A stretch of 64,000 bases of DNA from JAFGRR01 sp964499235 (GTDB taxonomy: Bacteria > Planctomycetota > Phycisphaerae > UBA1845 > Fen-1342): contig CAZCKC010000005.1 in assembly GCA_964499235.1 (NCBI GenBank), forward strand, positions 1 through 64,000, written 5' to 3'. Shown here piece after piece: positions 1 to 7,202 of this stretch (within the stretch, counting starts at the first letter, position 1; every line of letters begins with the position of its first letter). The notes below the pieces were generated by a model. The model was not told where the DNA came from. It worked only from the letters and a program-made list of their open reading frames with translations, and made no database searches. Made by a program: the position numbers and the translations under genes.

Positions 1-81
1 GGCGGCGAGGTTGGCCGGATTGTGACAGGACTGGAACGCCGGGCCGGTGCCACCGCGTTGAGTGGCGTGACACGCTCGTAA
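1..81 (+). CDS. C-terminal end of a gene that starts left of the window
   Basis: Frame 1 is open from the first base to a TAA at 79-81, giving 26 residues that end in SGVTRS. The next gene starts 19 bases later on the same strand, so this could be the tail of its operon partner. Nothing in so short a tail allows a family to be named. A chance open frame in GC-rich DNA cannot be excluded. Confidence 0.35.
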   Translation, partial: GGEVGRIVTGLERRAGATALSGVTRS

Positions 82-100
82 CGTGATCGGAGGAGGCGCG

Positions 101-994
101 ATGGTGGGCCAGCATCGGGAGCCGGGCGGCTTCGTCGAGTGGGTTCGCGTCACCGTGCTGGTCGACAACTACGTCCGGCGCCGGGGGCTGCGCGGCGAGC
201 ACGGCTGGGCGTGCTGGCTCGAGACACCGGCGTATCGCCTGCTCTTCGATGCCGGGCAGGGACCGGCGCTGCTGCACAACGCGCGGGAACTGGGCATTCG
301 GCTCGAGAGCGCTGACGCGATTGTTCTCAGCCATGGGCATTACGATCACACCGGCGCGTTGCCAGCGGTGCTGGACCTGGCCCCGGCGGCGCGGGTGTTC
401 GCCCATCCCGGTGCGTTCGAGGCGAAGTACTCGTGCAAGCCCGGCAGCGCGGCGCGCTACATCGGCATACCGGGCGACCGGGGGCGCTGGCCGGATCGGC
501 TCGGTGAGCGGCTGGTTTCGACGCGCAACCCGGTGGAAATCGCGCCCGGGACGCAGGTGACCGGCCAGATCCCGCGGACCAATGATGTCGAGGATGTCGG
601 CGGGCCCTTCTACCTCGACGAGCGGTGTGCGCACCCCGACCCGCTCGTCGACGACCAGGCGCTCGTGATTCGCACGCGCCAAGGGGTCGTCGTGATTCTC
701 GGCTGCGCCCACGCCGGCGTGATCAACACGTTGCGGTACGTCGAGCGGCTCACGGCCGGCGCGCCGGTGCACGCCGTGATGGGTGGCATGCACCTCAGTT
801 CGGCCTCGCGCGACCGGGTGTTTTGGACGATCGGGGAGCTCCGCCGCCGCGCCGTCGCGGAGGTGGTGGCGGCCCACTGCACCGGCGCGAACGCCTTTGC
901 AGCGCTGTGGGCGGCACTGCCCGGAGGTTGCGCGCTCTCGGAAGTCGGTGCGTCCCGCGCTTGGGGGCATGAAGGCCATGCATCGAATCACTGA
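101..994 (+). CDS. MBL-fold metallohydrolase
   Basis: A 297-residue metallo-beta-lactamase-fold protein. The metal-binding motif is visible as SHGHYDHTG (residues 77-85, HxHxDH pattern). The later GCAHAGV segment supplies another ligand His, and AAHCTG near the C-terminus supplies the last one. The order of motifs and the length fit the group related to 7,8-dihydropterin-6-methyl-4-(beta-D-ribofuranosyl)-aminobenzene-phosphate synthase (COG1237 type). Substrates in that group are mostly unknown, so no reaction is claimed. The ATG at 101 is preferred over the in-frame GTG at 83 because a strong Shine-Dalgarno (GGAGGAGG, 88-95) sits just before it. There is no signal peptide, so it is probably cytoplasmic. 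It converges with the URO-D-family gene. Confidence 0.85.
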   Translation: MVGQHREPGGFVEWVRVTVLVDNYVRRRGLRGEHGWACWLETPAYRLLFDAGQGPALLHNARELGIRLESADAIVLSHGHYDHTGALPAVLDLAPAARVFAHPGAFEAKYSCKPGSAARYIGIPGDRGRWPDRLGERLVSTRNPVEIAPGTQVTGQIPRTNDVEDVGGPFYLDERCAHPDPLVDDQALVIRTRQGVVVILGCAHAGVINTLRYVERLTAGAPVHAVMGGMHLSSASRDRVFWTIGELRRRAVAEVVAAHCTGANAFAALWAALPGGCALSEVGASRAWGHEGHASNH

Positions 995-1186
995 GACCGC
1001 TATTTCGTGGGTGATTCGCGACGGTTCTCGCGTTGGACGCTACGACGAGGGATCGGGCAAAAAGGACACGGGGCCCATGGCGCCGGCGCGCGCCCGGACG
1101 CCGCCGCTGAGCCCGGCCCTTCGGAGGCGGGGCCGGCCGCGGTGGTGGGCCATCCTCGGAGGGGTTGGTCATGGACGCGCAGGGCG

Positions 1187-2389
1187 TCATGCGGGGTGGT
1201 CTGGATGCCGTGTACCGACGCTGACGCGGGCGTTGTACGCGGCGACGATGGCGCCAACGGTGCGGACGCGCGCGAGGTCGCCCTGGGAAGAGATCTCGTC
1301 GCTGATGCCGAGGACGAGGTGCGGGGCGAAGAGGTCGATACAGCGGTGGGCGCAGTCGATGAGGACCTGCTCGTCGTAACGGGGCTCGAAGTAGATGGCC
1401 GGGAGGCCGTCGAGCAGGAACATGTCGCCCAGGGCGGCCTTGGTCTCTTCGAGCGTGACGTCGCCCTGCGGGACGGGGGTGATCGCCTCGATGCCGTCGA
1501 GCCCGGTGTCGCGGGCGTAGGGCAGGAGCGGCCTGCAGTCGCCGTCCCAGTGGGCGGACACGAAGCAGCCGGCTTCGTGGAGGCGGGTGCTGCGCCACTG
1601 GTAGACCGGCAGGACGTAGCGCTCGAACCAGCGCGGCGGGACGAAGCCGGCGTGGATGTTGTCGCCGAAGTTGATGAGGCGGATCGGGCTGGCGGCGATG
1701 ACGTCGAGGAGGCGGGTCTCGTTTTCGCGGAGGGCGTCGAAGTAGGCTTCGCAGGCCGCGGGTTGGCGGCGGAGGGCGCGCACGGTTTGTTCGATGCCCA
1801 TCTCCTCGATGATGAGTTTCTGGAGGGTGACGCGGGGGATGATGACGGTGGGGGCGCCGAGGCCGGCCCATTCGGCGCGGATGCGGTCGAACGCGGCCTG
1901 GTCCCAGGTCCAGGTGCGGCGGGCTTCGCGCCAAGCGCCGACACGGAGCTCGTCCTCGTCGGCGACCGGCCACTTGATTGGCCGGTGCCAGGGAGCGTTG
2001 GGGGAGCGGCGGTAGACGGCGCGCTGGCGGCCGACGGGGGTTGCCCAGACGACCTCGTAGTCGGTGGCGTCGAGGTCGCTGCGGCTGATGCGGACGGCCG
2101 GGTCCTCGTGGGAGACGAAGCAGGCGTTGAACTCGTAGATGCGGTTGGAGCAGCCGAGGGCGCGATAGATCTCCGGCGGCGTCAGGCCGGTGAAGGGTGC
2201 GGGGAGGGGCTGGCCGGCGAACGCGCGGTCGCTGATCCAGGCGAGGATGCGGGGTTGCCAGATGATCTGTCCGCCGGCGCGGCCGAAGGCGACGTCGCGG
2301 TGCAGCCGTTCGAAATCGGGCGGGGTTGAACCGCGGTTGAGGGGGGGTTCGGGTGCGGGCACGGCGCAGCTCTCCGGAAGCGGGGTCAC
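1187..2389 (-). CDS. URO-D-domain protein (uroporphyrinogen decarboxylase-like)
   Basis: A 400-residue protein with the TIM-barrel style of the uroporphyrinogen decarboxylase superfamily. It contains the segments RLINFGDNIHAGFVPPRWFE and HWDGDCRPLLPYARDTGLDG, and a C-terminal stretch where the barrel closes (PHLVLGISDEISSQGD). Members of this superfamily that lie outside haem operons are usually methyltransferase-like (compare corrinoid:CoM methyltransferases) and are very common in planctomycetes. A haem-biosynthesis role is therefore not implied, and no haem gene is nearby. There is no signal peptide. No clear Shine-Dalgarno was seen before the ATG, so the start is less sure than the family. 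It stands alone, convergent with the MBL gene. Confidence 0.8.
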   Translation of the reverse strand: MTPLPESCAVPAPEPPLNRGSTPPDFERLHRDVAFGRAGGQIIWQPRILAWISDRAFAGQPLPAPFTGLTPPEIYRALGCSNRIYEFNACFVSHEDPAVRISRSDLDATDYEVVWATPVGRQRAVYRRSPNAPWHRPIKWPVADEDELRVGAWREARRTWTWDQAAFDRIRAEWAGLGAPTVIIPRVTLQKLIIEEMGIEQTVRALRRQPAACEAYFDALRENETRLLDVIAASPIRLINFGDNIHAGFVPPRWFERYVLPVYQWRSTRLHEAGCFVSAHWDGDCRPLLPYARDTGLDGIEAITPVPQGDVTLEETKAALGDMFLLDGLPAIYFEPRYDEQVLIDCAHRCIDLFAPHLVLGISDEISSQGDLARVRTVGAIVAAYNARVSVGTRHPDHPA

Positions 2390-2858
2390 GAGCTTACGCT
2401 TGCGGGTGTTACCCGCGTACGGCGGGCGGTGTCAACGCTGCGGCGAGGAGGGGGCGGACGCGGTCGGACCGGCGCAACTTGGCGTGCGATCCCCGAACGA
2501 GGTGCCCGCGAGGTAGAGATGAAGCTTGCCGGCCGTGTTGAACCCCCGCCCGAGAGCCGGCAAGCAGTGCCGGTTTCGTTCCTGACGCGCGACGTGATGC
2601 GATACTGAATGCAGCGACGAGGGCCACCCGCTCCGGCGCCGTAGACTTGCCACTCATTCGCAACGAAGGGCCGGTTGATCATGCGCGGAATGCGCTGACG
2701 TGCTCGACTCGTCCGGTGTTCTGAAGCGGGGGTGAGCGCTGCGACGTACGGGTGGGCAGGTCGTGCGGCGCAAAGAAACGCCCCGCTGACGCGGGGCGTC
2801 AAAAAACACTGGTTAAACGATGAACGGCCGCGGCGCCGCGGTGTCCGCGTTCGCCGTC
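2390..2858. other. Intergenic stretch without a supported gene
   Basis: Several overlapping open frames exist on the minus strand, but they are arginine- and alanine-rich, have no recognisable domain and no convincing ribosome binding site. The only feature supported here is the terminator hairpin at 2778-2799 for the PEP-CTERM gene. Confidence 0.6.
2778..2799 (-). terminator. Intrinsic terminator of the PEP-CTERM gene
   Basis: A 9-bp perfect GC-rich stem (ACGCCCCGC / GCGGGGCGT) with a 4-nt loop. On the minus strand it is followed by TTTCTTTG, and it lies about 60 bases past the stop codon of the PEP-CTERM gene. Confidence 0.75.
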
Positions 2859-3494
2859 CTAGCGGCGCCGCAGCAGCGCCAGTCCGGCCAAGCTGAGCAG
2901 CAGGACTGAAGCCGGCTCCGGAACGACCATGAAGTCTTCGAGAAAGACCTGCTGGCTCGTCACGCCGCTGAAGCTTTGGATCGCGTACACGACCCGGGCG
3001 GTGTCGGCCCCCGCGGGCACCGCGTCGCTCAACGTGAACAGCTCGTACACGTCGCCCGGCGACGGAACGAAGTTTGGCGTCCGACTGATCTCGGTATCGT
3101 TCACCGAATCACGCCATTCGATCCGGATTTCGATCGCGCTCGAATCGCCCAGGCTCTTGTGCCAGCCACTGTAGCTGACGAGGTCACCCGGCACGAGTCC
3201 GGGGACATCCTGGAACAGGCCGGCAAACGTGTTGGGGGTATCCACGATCGCCAGTTCCACCGACTGCAGCCCGGTACGCGGCATCAGCGTGCTGTTGCGC
3301 GCAACGTCCGGACCGTTGAACTGGTCACCATCCCCGCTGAACGATTCCCAGAATCCGACAAACGGCGGACCGTCACTCGTGAGCGGATCCTCGAAGCTCG
3401 GATTGGTCAACAGGTTCTGGGCCGCAGCCACGTTGACTCCCAGCAAGAGCACACCGACGAGCGGCCCCAGCCGGCGACAGTTGATCGAGCGCAT
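2859..3494 (-). CDS. PEP-CTERM sorting-domain protein
   Basis: A 211-residue secreted protein. A signal peptide (about residues 1-26, ending LGVNVAAAQ) is followed by a beta-rich body starting LLTNPSFEDP that resembles carbohydrate-binding jelly-roll domains of the CBM4/9 kind. It ends with a PEP-CTERM tail, VPEPAS, a hydrophobic helix and a terminal RRR. Such tails are recognised by an exosortase and anchor proteins at the cell surface. The ATG at 3494 is chosen over the longer upstream frame because GGAGGAG lies just before it (3501-3507) and the signal peptide then begins properly. A candidate LacI site (3790-3802) lies about 300 bases upstream, suggesting membership of the glucan regulon. 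The ligand is unknown. Confidence 0.85.
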   Translation of the reverse strand: MRSINCRRLGPLVGVLLLGVNVAAAQNLLTNPSFEDPLTSDGPPFVGFWESFSGDGDQFNGPDVARNSTLMPRTGLQSVELAIVDTPNTFAGLFQDVPGLVPGDLVSYSGWHKSLGDSSAIEIRIEWRDSVNDTEISRTPNFVPSPGDVYELFTLSDAVPAGADTARVVYAIQSFSGVTSQQVFLEDFMVVPEPASVLLLSLAGLALLRRR

Positions 3495-3789
3495 CGCTTT
3501 CTCCTCCGAACAAGACAAGACGTGTGAACATGTAAATGCTGAGCGACGGAAATGAACGCGTCGTGTGAATTGACAGTAGTTTAACCATCTCCCGCGCAGC
3601 GTACCAGCAAAACCACTTCCAAAACGCGCTTCGCCGCGACCGCGCGTTACACACGCGTCGTCGGAGAAGTGCAAGCTTGCATGCGGACACCCGCGCTTGT
3701 GCGCGAGCGGCCACCAGGCGCGAGATTACTGATTGCCCCCTGGGGCATTTCCGTCCGATAACCATGCCAACCCGGTCCAAGCCACGCCG

Positions 3790-3802
3790 TGGAACAGTTT
3801 CA
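3790..3802 (-). promoter_or_regulatory. Candidate LacI-type operator, site 1
   Basis: The plus strand reads TGGAACAGTTTCA, a near-palindrome that matches three other intergenic sites in this locus (9888, 12103, 19031). It lies between the end of the phosphorylase gene and the start of the PEP-CTERM gene, so if functional it would act on the latter. No clear -35/-10 pair was identified beside it. Confidence 0.45.
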
Positions 3803-3932
3803 GCGGCGTGCTGCGCGGCCGGTGACGTACGGACGCCGAAACAAAAAGCCTCTCCCGCTGGGCAGCGGCTCTGTCCGCCCCGAAGCCTGGCCGCCCTGGG
3901 CCGTCGACGTCGCAGCTTGGCAAGGCGCATTG

Positions 3933-6900
3933 TCAGCCAAGCCACACATCCAGGCGCGTCACCCGCCGGTCGCGCAACCGCAACGCGTCGGCCGCCCCCA
4001 GCGCTGCGCCGGCGACGGGCGCGTTGTTGTCCAGCTGGTACCGCACCGGTCGGACGCCGCCGGGTGCGAAGGTGTTCCGGCGCGCGTCGTTGTGGTAGAC
4101 GAGCAGGGTATGACCGAGCAGTGCGCAGCCGAACGCGTCGGCGGGGATCGCTTGCGGCACGCCCGCCCACGTGACGGGGGTTGCTTCTGTGGTGAACCAG
4201 TCGCCGGGCAGCACCGGCTCGAGCGCGAAGGTCAACGCGCCGGTTGCGTCGAGGCGGAAGGGCCGCGGCCCGACCGTCATCAGCAGCCACATGTGCACGA
4301 ACTCGGCTGTCGACCCGCTGAGTCGGGCGATGAAGCCGCGGCCGTGGGTGGCCGGGTCCGGGTTGGCGGTTGAGCCGATGAAGGAGCTGTTCTCCAGGAT
4401 GCTCCGCCCGTAGTTGGCCGGGTCCATGAAGGGGACCAGCATCGTGGTCGCATCGTGGAAGAACTCGTCGTAGAGACCGGTGCGCAGGAGCTCCAGCAGG
4501 TACTTGTACGACATGTGCAGCCAGACCGACTCGTTCTCGAACCAGCCGGGCGTAAACGTCCGGGCACGCCCGATCTCCTTCGAGCACGCGGCGAGCGGGG
4601 CGTTGATCTTGTACATCGCGAGCGTGGCGTCGAAGAGGTCGCTGTTGCGCACGGCGGTGTAGACGCGCCGGGCCGCGGCGGGATTCGGCCGCCAGCGCAG
4701 GCGGTGGACCTGGCCTTCGAGGAACAGGGGCAGCGGCTCTGACACGTCGGGGACGGCCTGCCCCGGGTTGGCTGGAATGGAAGCGGGCGTGTTCTGGAAA
4801 TAGGTGTGCAGCAGCCCGGTCGCCGGGTCGGTTCCCCGGGTGGCGGCCTGGTCGACCCGCTGGGTGACGAGCTCGAGCAGCCGGGCCACCTGCGCGGCGC
4901 TCACCGTCGCTTGGGCCGTGTCGCTTCCGGACGCGACCGTTTCCCGATAGGCCTCGCGCGTCGCGCATTCAGCCGGCCAATCGTATTCCCTTGCAGCCAG
5001 GTGATCGATTGCCGCCGCGACCATGTTTGCCACGGGCGCGGGCAGGGTTACGGCGGGCGGCGCGTCGAGGTTGTCGCGCAGCCACTGGGCGAGCCGCCCC
5101 AGCGCCAGCGTTTCGCACATCGACGAGCCGAAGAGGCTCGGCAGCCCGTTGAGGGCGTCGTCCCAGCTCGGCCGCCCGGCCTCCATCTCGATCCCGCGGC
5201 AGCTGGCGTCGAAGGAGACGGCCTTGATCGCGATCAGGGCGGTGAGCTTGGCGAGCGGCGTGACCGGCGGCAAGGGCGGCGTTCGCGGCTTGCGCTCGGT
5301 AATTGCGCCCAGCTGGCGGAGGCCGGCCGGGCGGTGCTGGTACTTCGCGTGCCGCGGCTGCACGAACGCCCCGTCGTCGAACCACCCGATGTCGGGCCGC
5401 GTGGTGAGCATCTCAGCCAGCAGGTCGGGGTACACGCTCGCGAGCGCTTCGAGCAGGTCGACGAGGTAGCACCAGTGGTCGATCCAGTAGCCGCCGGTGT
5501 GGTCGCTGGCCACGAGTTCCCGCCGGCACTGGCCAAGCAACCGATGGAGCCAGGCATCGCGGTCGCCGACGTCGAGCGCGTGCCGCTCGAGCCAGTCGAG
5601 CACCGCCCCGGGCTGGAAGGGACGCGAAACCAGGCGGTGGAACTCGCGGTGCTGCTTGGAATCGGCCTCCCGCGGCAGGCAGTCGGTGGCCCGCGTGTCG
5701 TCCGCGAGCCAGTGATCGCCCGCGATGTTGAGCGGGTTGTAGCCATCCGCCTGGATGAGCGCGAGGAACATCCGCAGCTCACGGTCGGCGACCGCGGGGT
5801 AGAAATGGACGTCGTAGCGCCGGTTCTGACAGATGTCGCGGTAGTTCCCCGCGCCCGACGAAAGCGGGTGCGGCGGCAGCACGAAGTAGTTGTAGTCCCG
5901 CTCCAGATCGCCGTGCCGCCGCGTGTACACGTGCAGCAGCGTCGGCCCTGAGCGCGCGGGCAATGCGACCGGGACGCCGCCCCGCAGCACGTTGTCGAGG
6001 AAGTTGTTCCGGGCGTAGGCGTCCAGCGCCGGCTGACTCGAAACGGTGGTCGCCGGTGCGGTGACGCCCGCGACGGTTCGCTTGCTGTCCTCACGCGCGC
6101 GCTCGAAGTCCGCGCACGTCCCAAAGCTCCGCACGAAGCGGTCCGCCACCTCGGGGCTCGGCGCTGCGCCGATCAGACCGACCAGCTCCACGGCCTCGCC
6201 CGGCTCCAGCTCGGCCGTCAGCGGCACCAGCGCGCAGGCCAGCCGGTTTTCCCAGATCTGCTGATCGCGATCGATCTCCGGTACCGTGATGAAGCGCCCC
6301 GGGGTGACCAGGCTCTGGCCGGGGCCGAAGACGACGTCGGGGTCAACGAGCGGCTGGATCGGTTGCAAGCGCCCGTTTTCGACCTGCCAGGCGGCGTAGA
6401 AGTTCCCCCGGGTGACGTCGGCCACCTCGGCCTCGTCGTGGACGGCAACCTTTGTGGCGAAGTAGGAGGCGTCACAGGCAAGTCGCTGCACATACGCGTA
6501 GGCGGCCGCGATGTGCCGGCACCCTTTCAGCGTCTCGTCCGCGACTCCCGCGGGCAGGATGAGCGGCAAACCATCCAGCAGCGCCAGGTGCTGTCGCTCG
6601 GTCCCGATGTTCGTCAGCCTCACCTGCCGGACCAGCGCGCCGACCGGGCGCGCGGGGGGCGAGAAGTAGCTCACTTCACAGTGCAGGCCGCGCGCTGGGT
6701 TCGTCGCCGTGAGCTCCAGCCGATCCGGGTAGATCCGGAGCGTTTTGACATCGCCGTTGGGCTCACGGCCGACGGTGCTGAACGGCTCATAGAAATCGCC
6801 CGCCAGCAGGCAAAACGTGCGGAAGCCCTGGATGCCCACGAGCTGGTAGGCCCAGTTCGCCGGCAGGAACTCGATGATCGCGTTGTCTTTGTTGTGGCTG

Positions 6901-7103
6901 CCGAAAGAGACGATCGCCTGGCCGCGGTTCACGTAGAGACACCACAGCGGCACGCCCTGGGGGCCCGCGATGCCCGGCAGGAAGCTGGAGAATGGCGGGC
7001 CGGCGTCGAAGTTCTCGATGCAGAACCCGCCGTCGGCCGCGAGCGCGTAGCTGGGTCGCCGTTGTCCGGACGCAGACGGTCGGGTGGTCGTGATGGACGC
7101 CAT
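3933..7103 (-). CDS. Large GH94-clan glycoside phosphorylase, likely beta-1,3-glucan phosphorylase (GH161/GH149-like)
   Basis: A 1056-residue cytoplasmic protein with the architecture of cellobiose-phosphorylase-like enzymes: an N-terminal beta-sandwich (starting near GFCIENFDAGPPFSSFLPG), a helical linker, and an (alpha/alpha)6 barrel containing the block GIEMEAGRPSWDDALNGLP at about residues 637-655. Classical GH94 enzymes are about 800 residues. The extra length and the tandem GH17, GH16 and sugar-symporter neighbours fit GH161 or GH149, which phosphorolyse beta-1,3-gluco-oligosaccharides to glucose 1-phosphate. No signal peptide is present, as expected for an intracellular phosphorylase. 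AGGAGG precedes the ATG by about ten bases. It follows the GH17 gene by 99 bases on the same strand, so the two are likely co-transcribed. The exact GH family and substrate are inferred, not proven. Confidence 0.75.
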   Translation of the reverse strand: MASITTTRPSASGQRRPSYALAADGGFCIENFDAGPPFSSFLPGIAGPQGVPLWCLYVNRGQAIVSFGSHNKDNAIIEFLPANWAYQLVGIQGFRTFCLLAGDFYEPFSTVGREPNGDVKTLRIYPDRLELTATNPARGLHCEVSYFSPPARPVGALVRQVRLTNIGTERQHLALLDGLPLILPAGVADETLKGCRHIAAAYAYVQRLACDASYFATKVAVHDEAEVADVTRGNFYAAWQVENGRLQPIQPLVDPDVVFGPGQSLVTPGRFITVPEIDRDQQIWENRLACALVPLTAELEPGEAVELVGLIGAAPSPEVADRFVRSFGTCADFERAREDSKRTVAGVTAPATTVSSQPALDAYARNNFLDNVLRGGVPVALPARSGPTLLHVYTRRHGDLERDYNYFVLPPHPLSSGAGNYRDICQNRRYDVHFYPAVADRELRMFLALIQADGYNPLNIAGDHWLADDTRATDCLPREADSKQHREFHRLVSRPFQPGAVLDWLERHALDVGDRDAWLHRLLGQCRRELVASDHTGGYWIDHWCYLVDLLEALASVYPDLLAEMLTTRPDIGWFDDGAFVQPRHAKYQHRPAGLRQLGAITERKPRTPPLPPVTPLAKLTALIAIKAVSFDASCRGIEMEAGRPSWDDALNGLPSLFGSSMCETLALGRLAQWLRDNLDAPPAVTLPAPVANMVAAAIDHLAAREYDWPAECATREAYRETVASGSDTAQATVSAAQVARLLELVTQRVDQAATRGTDPATGLLHTYFQNTPASIPANPGQAVPDVSEPLPLFLEGQVHRLRWRPNPAAARRVYTAVRNSDLFDATLAMYKINAPLAACSKEIGRARTFTPGWFENESVWLHMSYKYLLELLRTGLYDEFFHDATTMLVPFMDPANYGRSILENSSFIGSTANPDPATHGRGFIARLSGSTAEFVHMWLLMTVGPRPFRLDATGALTFALEPVLPGDWFTTEATPVTWAGVPQAIPADAFGCALLGHTLLVYHNDARRNTFAPGGVRPVRYQLDNNAPVAGAALGAADALRLRDRRVTRLDVWLG

Positions 7104-7202
7104 GGCCCAGAATCCTCCTGGTTGAAGCGGGGCCCTACGACGCCGGCCCAGAGCTGTCGGTCGCCCAAGCTCGCGCGCAGCGGCGTACGCGGCCGCCGGT
7201 CG

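Noticed and set aside
795..1973. Long minus-strand open frame over the MBL and URO-D genes
   Set aside because: Composition is almost only Arg, Pro and Ala; it is a shadow of the real genes in GC-rich DNA.
3373..4968. 531-codon minus-strand frame across the PEP-CTERM and phosphorylase genes
   Set aside because: Out of frame with both real proteins and of non-protein-like composition.
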